Shown here: positions 15,424-24,144 of the stretch, piece by piece
Layout: the number at the start of each line of letters is the position of its first letter
How positions within the stretch are numbered: the stretch's first letter is position 1
Program-made: the position numbers and the translations under genes
The notes under the pieces: model-generated
What the model was told of the DNA's origin: nothing
The model's database searches: none
What the model saw: the letters and a program-made list of their open reading frames with translations, nothing else
From: Pirellulales bacterium
GTDB lineage: Bacteria; Planctomycetota; Planctomycetia; Pirellulales; Thermoguttaceae
Length of the DNA: 41,396 nt
Direction of reading: 5' to 3'
NCBI GenBank assembly: GCA_016933425.1
Contig: JAFGAY010000157.1
Location: 1-41,396 of the forward strand

Positions 15424-18400
15424 ATGACTCATCGCCACAAACTGAACCGCTGGATCGTCGCGGCGACATTGATTCTTGGACTGACGCCCGGCGCTGTCGA
15501 CGCCCGAGAAATAAATCGGAGCTTCAACGGCCCCTATGCCGGGGCCAATCTCAACCGCGTGGCGTTTCCGATCGGCGGCGTCGGGGCGGGCATGTTTTGC
15601 CTGGAAGGAACCGGCACTATTTCACACATGTCGGTCCGCCATCATCTCGAATTCACCAACGCGCCGCTGGCCTTCGCCGCGCTGTGCGTTTTGGGAGAAC
15701 CGAGGCAAGAGAACGTTGCCCGGGTAATCGAAGGTCCGATACCCGACTGGAAATATTTCGGCCGACCCGGCGCTGCCAACGGTTTGGGACGCGACAACAC
15801 GTATGGCTATCCGCACTTCAGCCAATGCGAGTTTCTCGCGCGGTTTCCATTCGCCATGATTTCACTGGCCGATCCGGCCGTGCCGCTTGTCGTGGAGCTC
15901 ACGGGCTGGAGCCCGTTCACGCCGCCGGAGGCCGATCCGTCGAGCTTGCCGGTCGGAGCGCTGGAATACACGTTCAAAAACGTCTCGAATCAAACGCGCA
16001 AGGCCGTCTTCTCGTTCAATGCCGACAATTTCATGGGCCGCGGCGGTTCGATCGGGCCAATCGACGGGGGATTCGTGCTTTATGCCGCGTCGGGCAAGGA
16101 TCGCGAGAAGAAAGATGCCTTCGCCATCTTTGTCGACGGCGACAAGGCCGTGGTCGACCACTGCTGGTTCAAGGGCGGATGGTTCGACGCGACGACCATC
16201 AACTGGGAAAACATCCGAAAGGGCGCCCTGGTCGACAATCCGCCCGTGGCCAAGGGGGCTGAAGGCGCATCGCTGTTCGTTCCCTTCGAGTTGAAGCCGG
16301 GCGAGGAAAAAACCATCCGCCTCTTAACCGCTTGGTACGTGCCGAAAACGGATCTGCGCATGGCCAACACCTCGGGCGGGCCCGCCTTCCGCGAAGCCCC
16401 ATCTCACGGAACGGCCGAAGGCCAAAATCCCGTCAGCGGATTCGTGGGCAAGGGACTGGTCAACACCTACGATCCCGACGGCGACGGATCGAAAGGAACG
16501 CTGACCTCGCCCGAATTCACGGTCAAAAGCCGATACCTTCATTTCCTCATCGGCGGCGGGGCTTATAAGGGCCAGACGTGCGTCGATCTGCTGGTCGACG
16601 GCAACGTGGTCGATTCGGCCGTGGGCAAGGACTCCGAAACGCTCGGCTGGGCCAGCTTCGACCTGCAAAAACTCCAGGGCAAAAAGGCCCGGGTCCGCAT
16701 CGTCGACCATCACGCGGGGGCGTGGGGCCACGTGCTGGCCGACCAATTCGTCTTCAGCGACGCGCCGGTCAAATCGCCCTTCGCGAGTATGGACGACCTG
16801 GGCGAGGTCGTCGTTTTCCAGGATTTCGAGGGGAAGGATTACAGCGGCTGGACGGCCGAAGTAGTCGCCCCCGAAGCGCCGTGCCCGTGCGCCGGCGGCG
16901 TTTGCACCCCAACGACCACCCCGCCGCCGACCACCTACGTTCCCTGGTACGCGACGAAATACGACAGCATCCAGGCGGTGGCCAAGGACTGGAAAACGCG
17001 ATATGACGAACTCCGCGAAAAAAGCAAACGGTTTGCCGACGCGTTCTACGACACCACCTTGCCGCCCGAGGTCGTCGAAGCGGTCGCCGCCAACTTGACG
17101 ATCCTCAAATCGCCGACCGTTCTGCGCCAGCACGACGGCCGGCTCTGGTGCTGGGAAGGCTGCTGCGACAGCTCGGGCTGCTGCGCCGGCTCGTGCACCC
17201 ACGTCTGGAACTATGCCCACGCGCTATGCCATCTGTTCCCCTCGCTCGAACGGGGCTTGCGCCAGACCGAATATTTCGAGGGCCAGGAACCAAGCGGCCG
17301 CCAGGCGTTTCGGGCCAACCTGCCCATCTCGTCGGGCGGACTAATGTTCGACGCCTCCGACGGACAACTCGGCGGAATCATGAAGGCCTATCGCGAGTGG
17401 CGCGTCTCGGGCAACCAGAAATGGCTCACCGCGTTCTGGCCGCGAATCAAACAGAGCATGGACTACATGATCCAGAAATGGGACCCGCGACACACGGGCC
17501 TTCTCGAGGAGGACCATCACAACACCTACGACATCAACTACTTCGGTCCCGACGGCCACTGTGGAAGCTTCTATCTCGGGGCGCTGGCCGCGATGATTCG
17601 GATGGGCGAGGCGATGGACGACAACGTGAGCCTCTATCGCGAACTGCTGGCCAAGGGCCGCAAACGCATGGAATCGGAGCTGTACAACGGCGAGTATTTC
17701 ATCCAGATCGTGATGAAGAAGGGGCTCGACCACAACTTCCAACCGATCGACCCGGCCCAGCAAAGCGCCGCCTATCAGGAGACGGCCCGACGCATCAATG
17801 AACAAGGCGCGAGATATCAATACGGCACGGGCTGCCTGTCCGACGGCGTGCTGGGGCTCTGGATGGCCAAGGCGTGCGGCGTCGACGACGAACTGATCGA
17901 CACCGACAAGGTTCGCGGCCACCTGCTGGCCGTGCACAAACACAACCTCAAACGCGACCTGTCGGCCCACGCCAATCCCCAGCGGCCCACCTTCGCCATG
18001 GGCGACGACGGCGGACTGCTGTTGTGCAGTTGGCCCCGGGGCAACAAACCGCTGCTGCCGTTCGTCTACAGCGACGAGGTCTGGACGGGCATCGAATACC
18101 AGGTCGCCTCGCACCTGATGATGCTCGGCTCCGTCGACGAAGGGCTCGAAATCGTCCGCGAATGCCGCAAACGCTACGACGGCACGCGACGCAATCCGTT
18201 CGACGAATACGAATGCGGCCACTGGTACGCCCGAGCCATGTCGAGCTACGGGCTGATCCAAGGCCTGACCGGCGTCCGATACGACGCGGTGACGAAAACA
18301 CTGTGCGTCGACTCGAAAATCGGCGACTTCCGCTGCTTCCTGGCGACCGAAACGGGCTATGGCACCGTTGAACTGAAGAACGGAAAAGCAACTCTGAACG

Positions 18401-18444
18401 TGAAGTCGGGCGACATTCCCGTGGAAAAGGTTGTTGTCGAATAA
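15424..18444 (+). CDS. Secreted GH116 family glycoside hydrolase with inserted beta-sandwich
   Basis: The 1006-residue protein has a signal peptide (WIVAATLILGLTPGAVDA), the GH116 N-terminal beta-sandwich (FPIGGVGAGMFCLEGTG, HHLEF) and an alpha/alpha-barrel with GSCTHVWNYAHALCHLFPSL, DGHCGSFYLGALAAM and PFVYSDEVWTGIEYQ blocks. GH116 includes beta-glucosidases, xylosidases and GBA2 glucosylceramidases; which one applies is unclear. Residues about 336-448 (GLVNTYDPDGDG ... ADQFVFSD) form an extra lectin-like sandwich inserted in the N-terminal part, followed by a Cys/Pro/Thr-rich linker. AGGAGA lies 8 bases before the start. The enzyme is probably periplasmic or secreted. Confidence 0.9.
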   Translation: MTHRHKLNRWIVAATLILGLTPGAVDAREINRSFNGPYAGANLNRVAFPIGGVGAGMFCLEGTGTISHMSVRHHLEFTNAPLAFAALCVLGEPRQENVARVIEGPIPDWKYFGRPGAANGLGRDNTYGYPHFSQCEFLARFPFAMISLADPAVPLVVELTGWSPFTPPEADPSSLPVGALEYTFKNVSNQTRKAVFSFNADNFMGRGGSIGPIDGGFVLYAASGKDREKKDAFAIFVDGDKAVVDHCWFKGGWFDATTINWENIRKGALVDNPPVAKGAEGASLFVPFELKPGEEKTIRLLTAWYVPKTDLRMANTSGGPAFREAPSHGTAEGQNPVSGFVGKGLVNTYDPDGDGSKGTLTSPEFTVKSRYLHFLIGGGAYKGQTCVDLLVDGNVVDSAVGKDSETLGWASFDLQKLQGKKARVRIVDHHAGAWGHVLADQFVFSDAPVKSPFASMDDLGEVVVFQDFEGKDYSGWTAEVVAPEAPCPCAGGVCTPTTTPPPTTYVPWYATKYDSIQAVAKDWKTRYDELREKSKRFADAFYDTTLPPEVVEAVAANLTILKSPTVLRQHDGRLWCWEGCCDSSGCCAGSCTHVWNYAHALCHLFPSLERGLRQTEYFEGQEPSGRQAFRANLPISSGGLMFDASDGQLGGIMKAYREWRVSGNQKWLTAFWPRIKQSMDYMIQKWDPRHTGLLEEDHHNTYDINYFGPDGHCGSFYLGALAAMIRMGEAMDDNVSLYRELLAKGRKRMESELYNGEYFIQIVMKKGLDHNFQPIDPAQQSAAYQETARRINEQGARYQYGTGCLSDGVLGLWMAKACGVDDELIDTDKVRGHLLAVHKHNLKRDLSAHANPQRPTFAMGDDGGLLLCSWPRGNKPLLPFVYSDEVWTGIEYQVASHLMMLGSVDEGLEIVRECRKRYDGTRRNPFDEYECGHWYARAMSSYGLIQGLTGVRYDAVTKTLCVDSKIGDFRCFLATETGYGTVELKNGKATLNVKSGDIPVEKVVVE

Positions 18445-18448
18445 TCAA

Positions 18449-18565
18449 GTTAGCCGCCGTGCCCGCGCGGCGCCGGGAACCACTTTCCCGACAATCGCCG
18501 AACAGGCGCGGCGGCTAATGCGTTTCTTGCCGACGACTGCCGTCAGGCACAGCCTGACCTACGCA
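18449..18565. repeat. Inverted GTTAGCCG element plus GTCAGGC palindrome
   Basis: GTTAGCCGCCG (from 18449) is mirrored by CGGCGGCTAA near 18510-18517, with GCGCGGCG-type arms between. It is directly followed by CGTCAGGCACAGCCTGACCT (18541-18560), a dispersed palindrome also found at 6248, 29281 and 33104. It fills the gap between the GH116 and BBP7 stops. Confidence 0.75.
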
Positions 18566-18577
18566 TCTGTCATTCCT

Positions 18578-20107
18578 TTAGAACCGATATTCCAGGCCGA
18601 GGTTCATGCCCTGGGCCCAGAAATCCGTGCCTTGCCAGACGAATTCGGGCCGTTCGATGCCGGTGGGCGTGTCACCCTCCAGTGGAACGTACGAGGAATT
18701 GATCGTCCGGTCGATTTGCTCGGAGGCTCGGGCCACATTGGACCAGAGGAGGAAATTGTAGCCGATAAAGGCCCGCGTCCGGCAAGTAAGCTGATAGCCG
18801 AGTTCGGCGCCGAACTGGGGAATCACGACGAAGTCGTTGCTCGTGTAGCGGTCGATGTTCGTATCGAGAGCCAGTAATCCACCCTCGACCGTGGTCGTGG
18901 CGCCTCCATATTCGATGAACGTCGATTCGCCGTAGATGTCCACGACCCGGCGGTTGTTGCCCATGGCCATTTTGGCGAGCAATTCGAGGGACCATCGCCC
19001 GTGGTAGATTTGCGCCACCAGTCCGAGCTCGCCGCCGTGAAATTCGTTCCGGCTTCGGAACTCGTCGGAAACGAGGATCGAGTCGCCCGGCTCATAGGGC
19101 GGGAAATTCAGAATCTCGATCGCCTCGTTGACTTGAAGCGAGTCGTTCAATCGATAGTGGCGATAGCCGGCGATCAGATCGACGCGATAGCAGGCCGGCC
19201 CCAGCTTATTCAACAGCGAGCGGGCCCCGCGACAATAGGCCGCCGCCCGAGTCGAACAGAGTTCGGAGCCGCAACCGTCGTTGCAGCCGACGTCGCAACA
19301 ATCGTCGTAACAGCCGTCGTCGCAACCACACCCACAACACGGCTGATGGCAACAGAGATTCAGACGCACGTTGACCCCCGCCGAGTGGAAATATTCGTCG
19401 ATCCGGCCGTCGACCGTGCCGGCCAGTTCGTTGGGCTTGGAAACGAGCTGGGAACTCTCATGCGGCGTGGTTGCCGGATTCACGTCGTAGAACGGCCGGG
19501 CGTACAGCGGGTAACCGCTGCCGTTGGAACTGAAGGAGAATTCGGTTCCCGGTTCTCCCAGGGTAAAATAGTCGAATTCGACTCCGACCGTACGGCAGCA
19601 GTCGAGCCACCACCCGAAGTTGATGCGGAAATTGGATCGGCTGCCGCCGTTGACGCGGTCGCCGCCAAACAAGACGCTGGTCGTCTCGGCTCCTATGACT
19701 CCATCATCGTCGGGATTGCTGCTCGTCGTGACCAAGGGAACGACGCGGGGCCCCTGGGTCCACCAAAGCAAGTAGTCGGCACGAAACCAATACTTGCCCG
19801 AGGGACCCACCAAACAGGCGGGCCCAATCAAACACTCGCGGCATCCGCCGCAGTCGCCGCATCCGCGTGCCAGGGTGGGGGCGCATTGATATTTGCAAAC
19901 GGAAAGACTGTCGTCGAGGAGGCTTTCGCCCGCCTTTTCGACCTCGGGCACCGTGGTCAAATCGGCGGCCGATGGAGCCGTTCCTAGGGCTTGTGGGGAA
20001 GCCGACTCGGTCTCCTGATAGGCCAACGCTCCCTGGCCGGCCCAACTCAACACGGACGCAAAGGCCACCAAATAGATGGAGCGGACAACGCTTCGTGTAA
20101 TGTTCAT
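18578..20107 (-). CDS. BBP7-type outer-membrane beta-barrel protein, Cys-rich
   Basis: This 509-residue protein has a signal peptide (IYLVAFASVLSWAGQGALA), then YWFRADYLLWWTQGP, an N-terminal signature of the planctomycete BBP7 family, and alternating aromatic beta strands ending in NLGLEYRF with a terminal Phe, as in outer-membrane barrels. GLVAQIYHGRWSLELLAKMA and YNFLLWSNVARASEQID fit the family. Unusually it has a cysteine cluster at about residues 249-285 (CCHQPCCGCGCDDGC ... CGSELC) and another near the N-terminus (CGDCGGCRECLIGPACL). These could form disulfides or bind metal. Transport function is inferred only from the fold. Confidence 0.88.
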   Translation of the reverse strand: MNITRSVVRSIYLVAFASVLSWAGQGALAYQETESASPQALGTAPSAADLTTVPEVEKAGESLLDDSLSVCKYQCAPTLARGCGDCGGCRECLIGPACLVGPSGKYWFRADYLLWWTQGPRVVPLVTTSSNPDDDGVIGAETTSVLFGGDRVNGGSRSNFRINFGWWLDCCRTVGVEFDYFTLGEPGTEFSFSSNGSGYPLYARPFYDVNPATTPHESSQLVSKPNELAGTVDGRIDEYFHSAGVNVRLNLCCHQPCCGCGCDDGCYDDCCDVGCNDGCGSELCSTRAAAYCRGARSLLNKLGPACYRVDLIAGYRHYRLNDSLQVNEAIEILNFPPYEPGDSILVSDEFRSRNEFHGGELGLVAQIYHGRWSLELLAKMAMGNNRRVVDIYGESTFIEYGGATTTVEGGLLALDTNIDRYTSNDFVVIPQFGAELGYQLTCRTRAFIGYNFLLWSNVARASEQIDRTINSSYVPLEGDTPTGIERPEFVWQGTDFWAQGMNLGLEYRF

Positions 20108-20252
20108 CTCTAACTACCTCTCGTTCGGCATGGAAAACGTGCGGGATGAGAACCTCTGCGGGTTATGAGGCTCGTTTCTCATGTACCGAATCGGGTGGTC
20201 ATGCCGGTTGGATCAATTATTCCGAGGCCGGCGGTAGAGTTGACAAAACCGC

Positions 20253-20270
20253 TAGAACCGGCAAGGTTCT
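20253..20270 (-). terminator. Weak hairpin after the CorC-like gene
   Basis: AGAACC/GGTTCT hairpin a few bases beyond the stop at 20277 on the minus strand, with GGTTTTG a little further on. The stem is short, so terminator function is uncertain. Confidence 0.35.
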
Positions 20271-20276
20271 CGCAGA

Positions 20277-21533
20277 TTATCTATTTTGCGACGGGGACGC
20301 TTTGCGGCTCACCAGCACCTGGCCGACCCGAAGCCCTTCCATCTTTACGACCTCGATTGAAAACCGGCCCCATTCAATGCGGTCGCCGCCGACGGGAACG
20401 CGGTCGAGAGCCGACTGAATCAGCCCTCCGATGGTGCTAACCTGTTGCGGTCCGGCTGACCCAAGTTCCGGGTCATCGACCGCCTCGGCCAGATCGCGAA
20501 GCCTCGTCGTTCCGCCGACGAGCCAGCTTGTTTCGTCGCGCCGCACGATTCCCGGATGCGCCGAACGGTGCTCGTCGTGAATGGCTCCGACGATTTGCTC
20601 CAAAACGTCCTCGATCGTCGCCAGCCCTTCCGTGCCGCCGTATTCGTCGAGCACGATCGCCATTTGGGTCCGCTTTTCTCGGAAAAGCTCGAGCAGTTGG
20701 TCCAACGGAAGCGTTTCGGGAACCATCAGCGCCGGGTGGAGTATCTTGCGCAAATCGGCCGGCCAGCCCATGTGAAGATGGCGCAATAAGTCCTTGTTGT
20801 AAATGAAGCCCATGACGTGATCGAGATCGCCTTCGTAGACGGGCACGCGCGCAAAGCCCGACATGGCCACGGCGCCAACCACTTCGCCAGGAGGCGTATT
20901 AACGTCGAGGGCGTCGATTTCGACGCGCGGACGCATGATTTCACGAACATGCACGTCCGACAGTCGGGTTCCCCGCGTGATAATGCGTTCCTGGTCGGTG
21001 CTGATTTCCTTCGAGAGTCGGGCAAGACCGGCCAACGCGGCGATCTCCTCGATCGTGGCCGCCGGCTCCGCGTACGACTGACGCCAACCAAATAGCCGAT
21101 TCACGGCTCGAACCAGCAGCACGACGGGACGCATCGCCCGAATGAGCAGGGCCAACGGTCGGGCCATCCACACGGCGATCTGCCGATTGTAGCGCACTCC
21201 GGCGCCCTTCGGCAGAATCTCGGTGAACTGGAGCATCAAGTATGTGAATCCCAACGAGAAAACGGCGATCCACTCGCCGCCGAACAACCGGTCGAATTCG
21301 GCCCCGGCCACCGATGCGCCAATCGTGTGGGCAGCCGTGTTCAAAACAAGAATGGCGGCGATCGGCCGTTCGATGTCGCTCTTGAACCGCTTCCAAATAA
21401 CGCCGATTCGGGGCCACCGGTCGGCAATCGCGGCAATCTGGCTGGGAGGAAGACTCAACAACGCCGCTTCCATCAGCGAACAAAGTGCCGAAATCGACAA
21501 CGCCGCGAAAATACTGATCAGCAAGAGGGTCAT
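20277..21533 (-). CDS. CNNM/CorC-HlyC family membrane protein (DUF21 + CBS pair)
   Basis: The 418-residue protein begins with the DUF21/CNNM transmembrane domain (MTLLLISIFAALSISALCSL, LMEAALLSLPPSQ, TEILPKGAGVRYN), followed by a CBS pair (REIMRPRVEIDALD ... FIYNKDLLRHLH, then LREKRTQMAIVLDEYGGTEG and TIEDVLEQIVG), and a C-terminal CorC_HlyC domain (SWLVGGTTRLRDLAEAV). Relatives export magnesium or related divalent cations, and the name haemolysin is historical. The start 21533 puts the first membrane helix at the N-terminus; a longer frame runs into a repeat element. Location: inner membrane. Confidence 0.92.
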   Translation of the reverse strand: MTLLLISIFAALSISALCSLMEAALLSLPPSQIAAIADRWPRIGVIWKRFKSDIERPIAAILVLNTAAHTIGASVAGAEFDRLFGGEWIAVFSLGFTYLMLQFTEILPKGAGVRYNRQIAVWMARPLALLIRAMRPVVLLVRAVNRLFGWRQSYAEPAATIEEIAALAGLARLSKEISTDQERIITRGTRLSDVHVREIMRPRVEIDALDVNTPPGEVVGAVAMSGFARVPVYEGDLDHVMGFIYNKDLLRHLHMGWPADLRKILHPALMVPETLPLDQLLELFREKRTQMAIVLDEYGGTEGLATIEDVLEQIVGAIHDEHRSAHPGIVRRDETSWLVGGTTRLRDLAEAVDDPELGSAGPQQVSTIGGLIQSALDRVPVGGDRIEWGRFSIEVVKMEGLRVGQVLVSRKASPSQNR

Positions 21534-21580
21534 GACAAGAATCTCTCGGACCGGAATTTCGAATGGGTTTGGAAATCCGT

Positions 21581-21716
21581 AACACTTCAGCCGAATGGCA
21601 AAATCGTGGTTAGCCGTCGAGCCTGCTCGACGTTTGTCCAAACTGACGAAAAAACGCCGCGCAGGCGCGGCGGCTAACTTCATTTTTGCCGAATCATTTC
21701 AGACGGCTGAAGTGTT
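21581..21716. repeat. 136-bp element with 13-bp terminal inverted repeats
   Basis: Perfect ends AACACTTCAGCCG (21581-21593) and CGGCTGAAGTGTT (21704-21716) enclose nested inverted repeats, including GTTAGCCG (21609-21616) and CGGCTAAC (21671-21678). The inner part resembles the element at 18449-18517. It has no coding potential and lies just upstream of the CorC-like gene, like a MITE or a large hairpin. Confidence 0.8.
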
Positions 21717-21759
21717 GCAGAAATTCATCGTTGAATGCCTTGCGCTCTGTCCCTGGGAG

Positions 21760-21820
21760 GGCCACGCTCCGTCGTGGCCGCGAACAATCGGAGAAACGGA
21801 CGTGATGAAGCACGTCCCTC
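21760..21820. repeat. Dispersed palindromes in the CorC/GH57 spacer
   Basis: GGCCACGCTCCGTCGTGGCC (21760-21779) is the reverse complement of the palindrome at 7511. A second palindrome, GGACGTGATGAAGCACGTCC, follows near 21797-21816. The rest of the spacer up to 21879 shows nothing coding. Confidence 0.7.
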
Positions 21821-21879
21821 CAGCGCGGCGGATAACGAGGATTTCCACCAATCGGCTGACAAGCTTCTCAAACACGTTT

Positions 21880-24063
21880 TTACGTCGTCGCGACGACGAC
21901 CGAATCCTTGTGGTGATTCTCGGCGTGGCTCGTGTCGATTTCCATCCGCAGGGTCACTTGCCAGCGGCCCTCGGCGTCGGGTTGGACGTGCCAGTGGGGC
22001 TGGACGACAACCGATTGATGGACCAGCTCGAAACCGCCTTCCGACTGGCTCACCGTCTGAACGGGGAACGTCCAAAAGTCGGTCGGCCGCGAGGGTTTCA
22101 GATGGACGTCGATGCCCAGCCAACGGTCGGCCAGGCCCAGGCCGTCGACGTTGGCCAGATCGAGCCGGGCGCCCAAGTGGCCGAGGTTCTTGCCGTCGGC
22201 GTCGGAAAAGTAACGCCCGTCGACGTCGGCCGGCAGACCGGCAAAGTTGAACTCGACGCCAAAGTGGAGATTCCGGTCGGCGGGCAGCCCTTCGAGCAAA
22301 TAGGCGATTACGAGGCACGAACCGCCCGATTCGAGCGTGAGCCCTTTAGTCACGCGGACGGCGTGCTCGCCCACGCGACCCTCGCGCGAGAGTTGCACCT
22401 GGATCTTGTCGGGATTGCGGCGGACCCGGGCATCGTAAGCGCCGGCGACGAAATCACCGATCTGGACGGCCTGGCCCGAGGCCACCGAGTCCAGCGTCGC
22501 GTCGGAGTCGTAAAAGAGGTCCAAGAGACTTTTTCGCGGGTAATGGTCATATTGGAGGCACTGGTCGAGCCCTTCCTGCTTGAAGACGACCCGATCGTGG
22601 ATGCTGGCGACGTCGTCGCCCTGCTGGGTGGCGCCGGCGGCGACTTTCCGGTGATAGGCCTCGGGCCGGCGCGTGAGGGTGGCCAGAAGATTATGGCGGA
22701 TTTGGCGAACGTCCAACTCGTAGATTTGGCCGCCGGCCGCCGGCGCGATCCACGCGGCCAGGCGATCGTTGGCCAGTTCGATTTCGCGGCATCCGTCGAA
22801 ATTGAAGTCCTCGGCCTGGGCCTCTACCCAGTGGTCGGGCCGCTGGCAGGCCCGATCGAGCAGATTGTCGGCCGAAATGAGGTGTTCATACACGGCGTTG
22901 CGCAGGTGGGGCAGATAAATGCCGCCGAACGCCCCATGCCAATACGCGCAATTGCACTGGCCGCGATACAACTCGGCCCGCGCGCCGGCGACCGGATTCG
23001 TGCCGGCCGGCTCGCCGCGACCCACCGCCGAACCGATTTCGGCCAGCCGCCGGCTGATTCCCATCATGCGACAGTACATCTCGTCCGATTCGGGATAGCG
23101 AACCTTGAAATTGCGCCAGTAGCCGCCGCGAACGAATTCCCGCAAGGCCGGCCAATCGGGATTGTCCTTCATCTCGTGCGACAGGTGCTCGAAATCGATC
23201 TGGCGACCGACCGGCAACGCCCATTCGGTCATTTCGCGATAGCTGCAATCGGGCAGATAGACTTTTCCGGCGGGCGCGACGTTGTCGAACGCTTCGGCCA
23301 GCGTCGTTGCGCGAATCCACTGCTGGTTGGCCGTCAAGGCGTCAAAAAATCGTTCAAGCCACTTCTCGCCGTAGATGTATTTGAACGTGCCGGGCCAAGA
23401 GCCGAACTTCTCGCCGTCGTCGCCAAAGACCACCACGGCGCCGGGCGTTTGTTCGGCGATCCGGCCGAGGTGTTCGATGGTTTTTTCCGGCGGGGCAAAG
23501 GGAACCAGGTAGCGAAGCCGCTCGCTACCCGGAAAAACCGATATCACCCGGCCGTCGTCCTCCGTGACGTAATGGCTGGTCAATTGCGCCGTTTCGAGGC
23601 CGGCCGCCTTGAAATGAAAGTCGTCCAGCACGGTGTACTCGATCGAGGCGTCGACCAGGTCGCGGGCGTAGGATTGTTCCCAAACACGTTCGGGAATCCA
23701 CATGCCGCGCACGTCGGCGCCGAGTCGCCGCTGGAGCCAGGCAGTGTAATCGCGGATCTGGCCGAGCCGGTCGCGCGAGGGGAGCATGGCGAGAATCGGC
23801 TCGTAGAAAGCGCCGCCGAGAATCTCGATGCGGCCTTGACGAACCAGCGCGGCCAGCCGATCGACGTATTCGGGATGGCGGGCATCGAGCCACTCCATCA
23901 GGGATCCGCTAGTGTGCAGCGTGATCCGAAGCGAATCGTAACGCTCGAAAACGTCGAGAAACGCCCGATAGCTCTCCTGATAGGTCTGCTCGAAAACGTG
24001 TTCAAAATTGCCGACGGGCTGGTGGTTGTGCAGGACAAGCGCGAGTCGGATGGGGTTGGGCAT
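21880..24063 (-). CDS. GH57 4-alpha-glucanotransferase/alpha-amylase
   Basis: This 727-residue protein has the GH57 opening LVLHNHQPVGNFEHVFEQ, the nucleophile motif GMWIPERVWE (Glu125) and the acid/base block FGDDGEKFGSWPGT (Asp215/216), as in Thermococcus 4-alpha-glucanotransferase. YREMTEWALP and CNCAYWHGAFGGIYLPHLRN are further family blocks. The C-terminal half fits the DUF1925/DUF1926-type beta-sandwich extensions. It would rearrange or trim alpha-1,4-glucans such as glycogen in the cytoplasm; no signal peptide is seen. It shares a strand and neighbourhood with a galT-like gene, another GH57 gene and glgA. Confidence 0.9.
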   Translation of the reverse strand: MPNPIRLALVLHNHQPVGNFEHVFEQTYQESYRAFLDVFERYDSLRITLHTSGSLMEWLDARHPEYVDRLAALVRQGRIEILGGAFYEPILAMLPSRDRLGQIRDYTAWLQRRLGADVRGMWIPERVWEQSYARDLVDASIEYTVLDDFHFKAAGLETAQLTSHYVTEDDGRVISVFPGSERLRYLVPFAPPEKTIEHLGRIAEQTPGAVVVFGDDGEKFGSWPGTFKYIYGEKWLERFFDALTANQQWIRATTLAEAFDNVAPAGKVYLPDCSYREMTEWALPVGRQIDFEHLSHEMKDNPDWPALREFVRGGYWRNFKVRYPESDEMYCRMMGISRRLAEIGSAVGRGEPAGTNPVAGARAELYRGQCNCAYWHGAFGGIYLPHLRNAVYEHLISADNLLDRACQRPDHWVEAQAEDFNFDGCREIELANDRLAAWIAPAAGGQIYELDVRQIRHNLLATLTRRPEAYHRKVAAGATQQGDDVASIHDRVVFKQEGLDQCLQYDHYPRKSLLDLFYDSDATLDSVASGQAVQIGDFVAGAYDARVRRNPDKIQVQLSREGRVGEHAVRVTKGLTLESGGSCLVIAYLLEGLPADRNLHFGVEFNFAGLPADVDGRYFSDADGKNLGHLGARLDLANVDGLGLADRWLGIDVHLKPSRPTDFWTFPVQTVSQSEGGFELVHQSVVVQPHWHVQPDAEGRWQVTLRMEIDTSHAENHHKDSVVVATT

Positions 24064-24144
24064 GGTGGCAAGCGAGCAATTCTCTTGGGCCGATGGCTGG
24101 TTGGAAGACGAAGATTACTCACTAATCGGCAATCACGACCCTGT

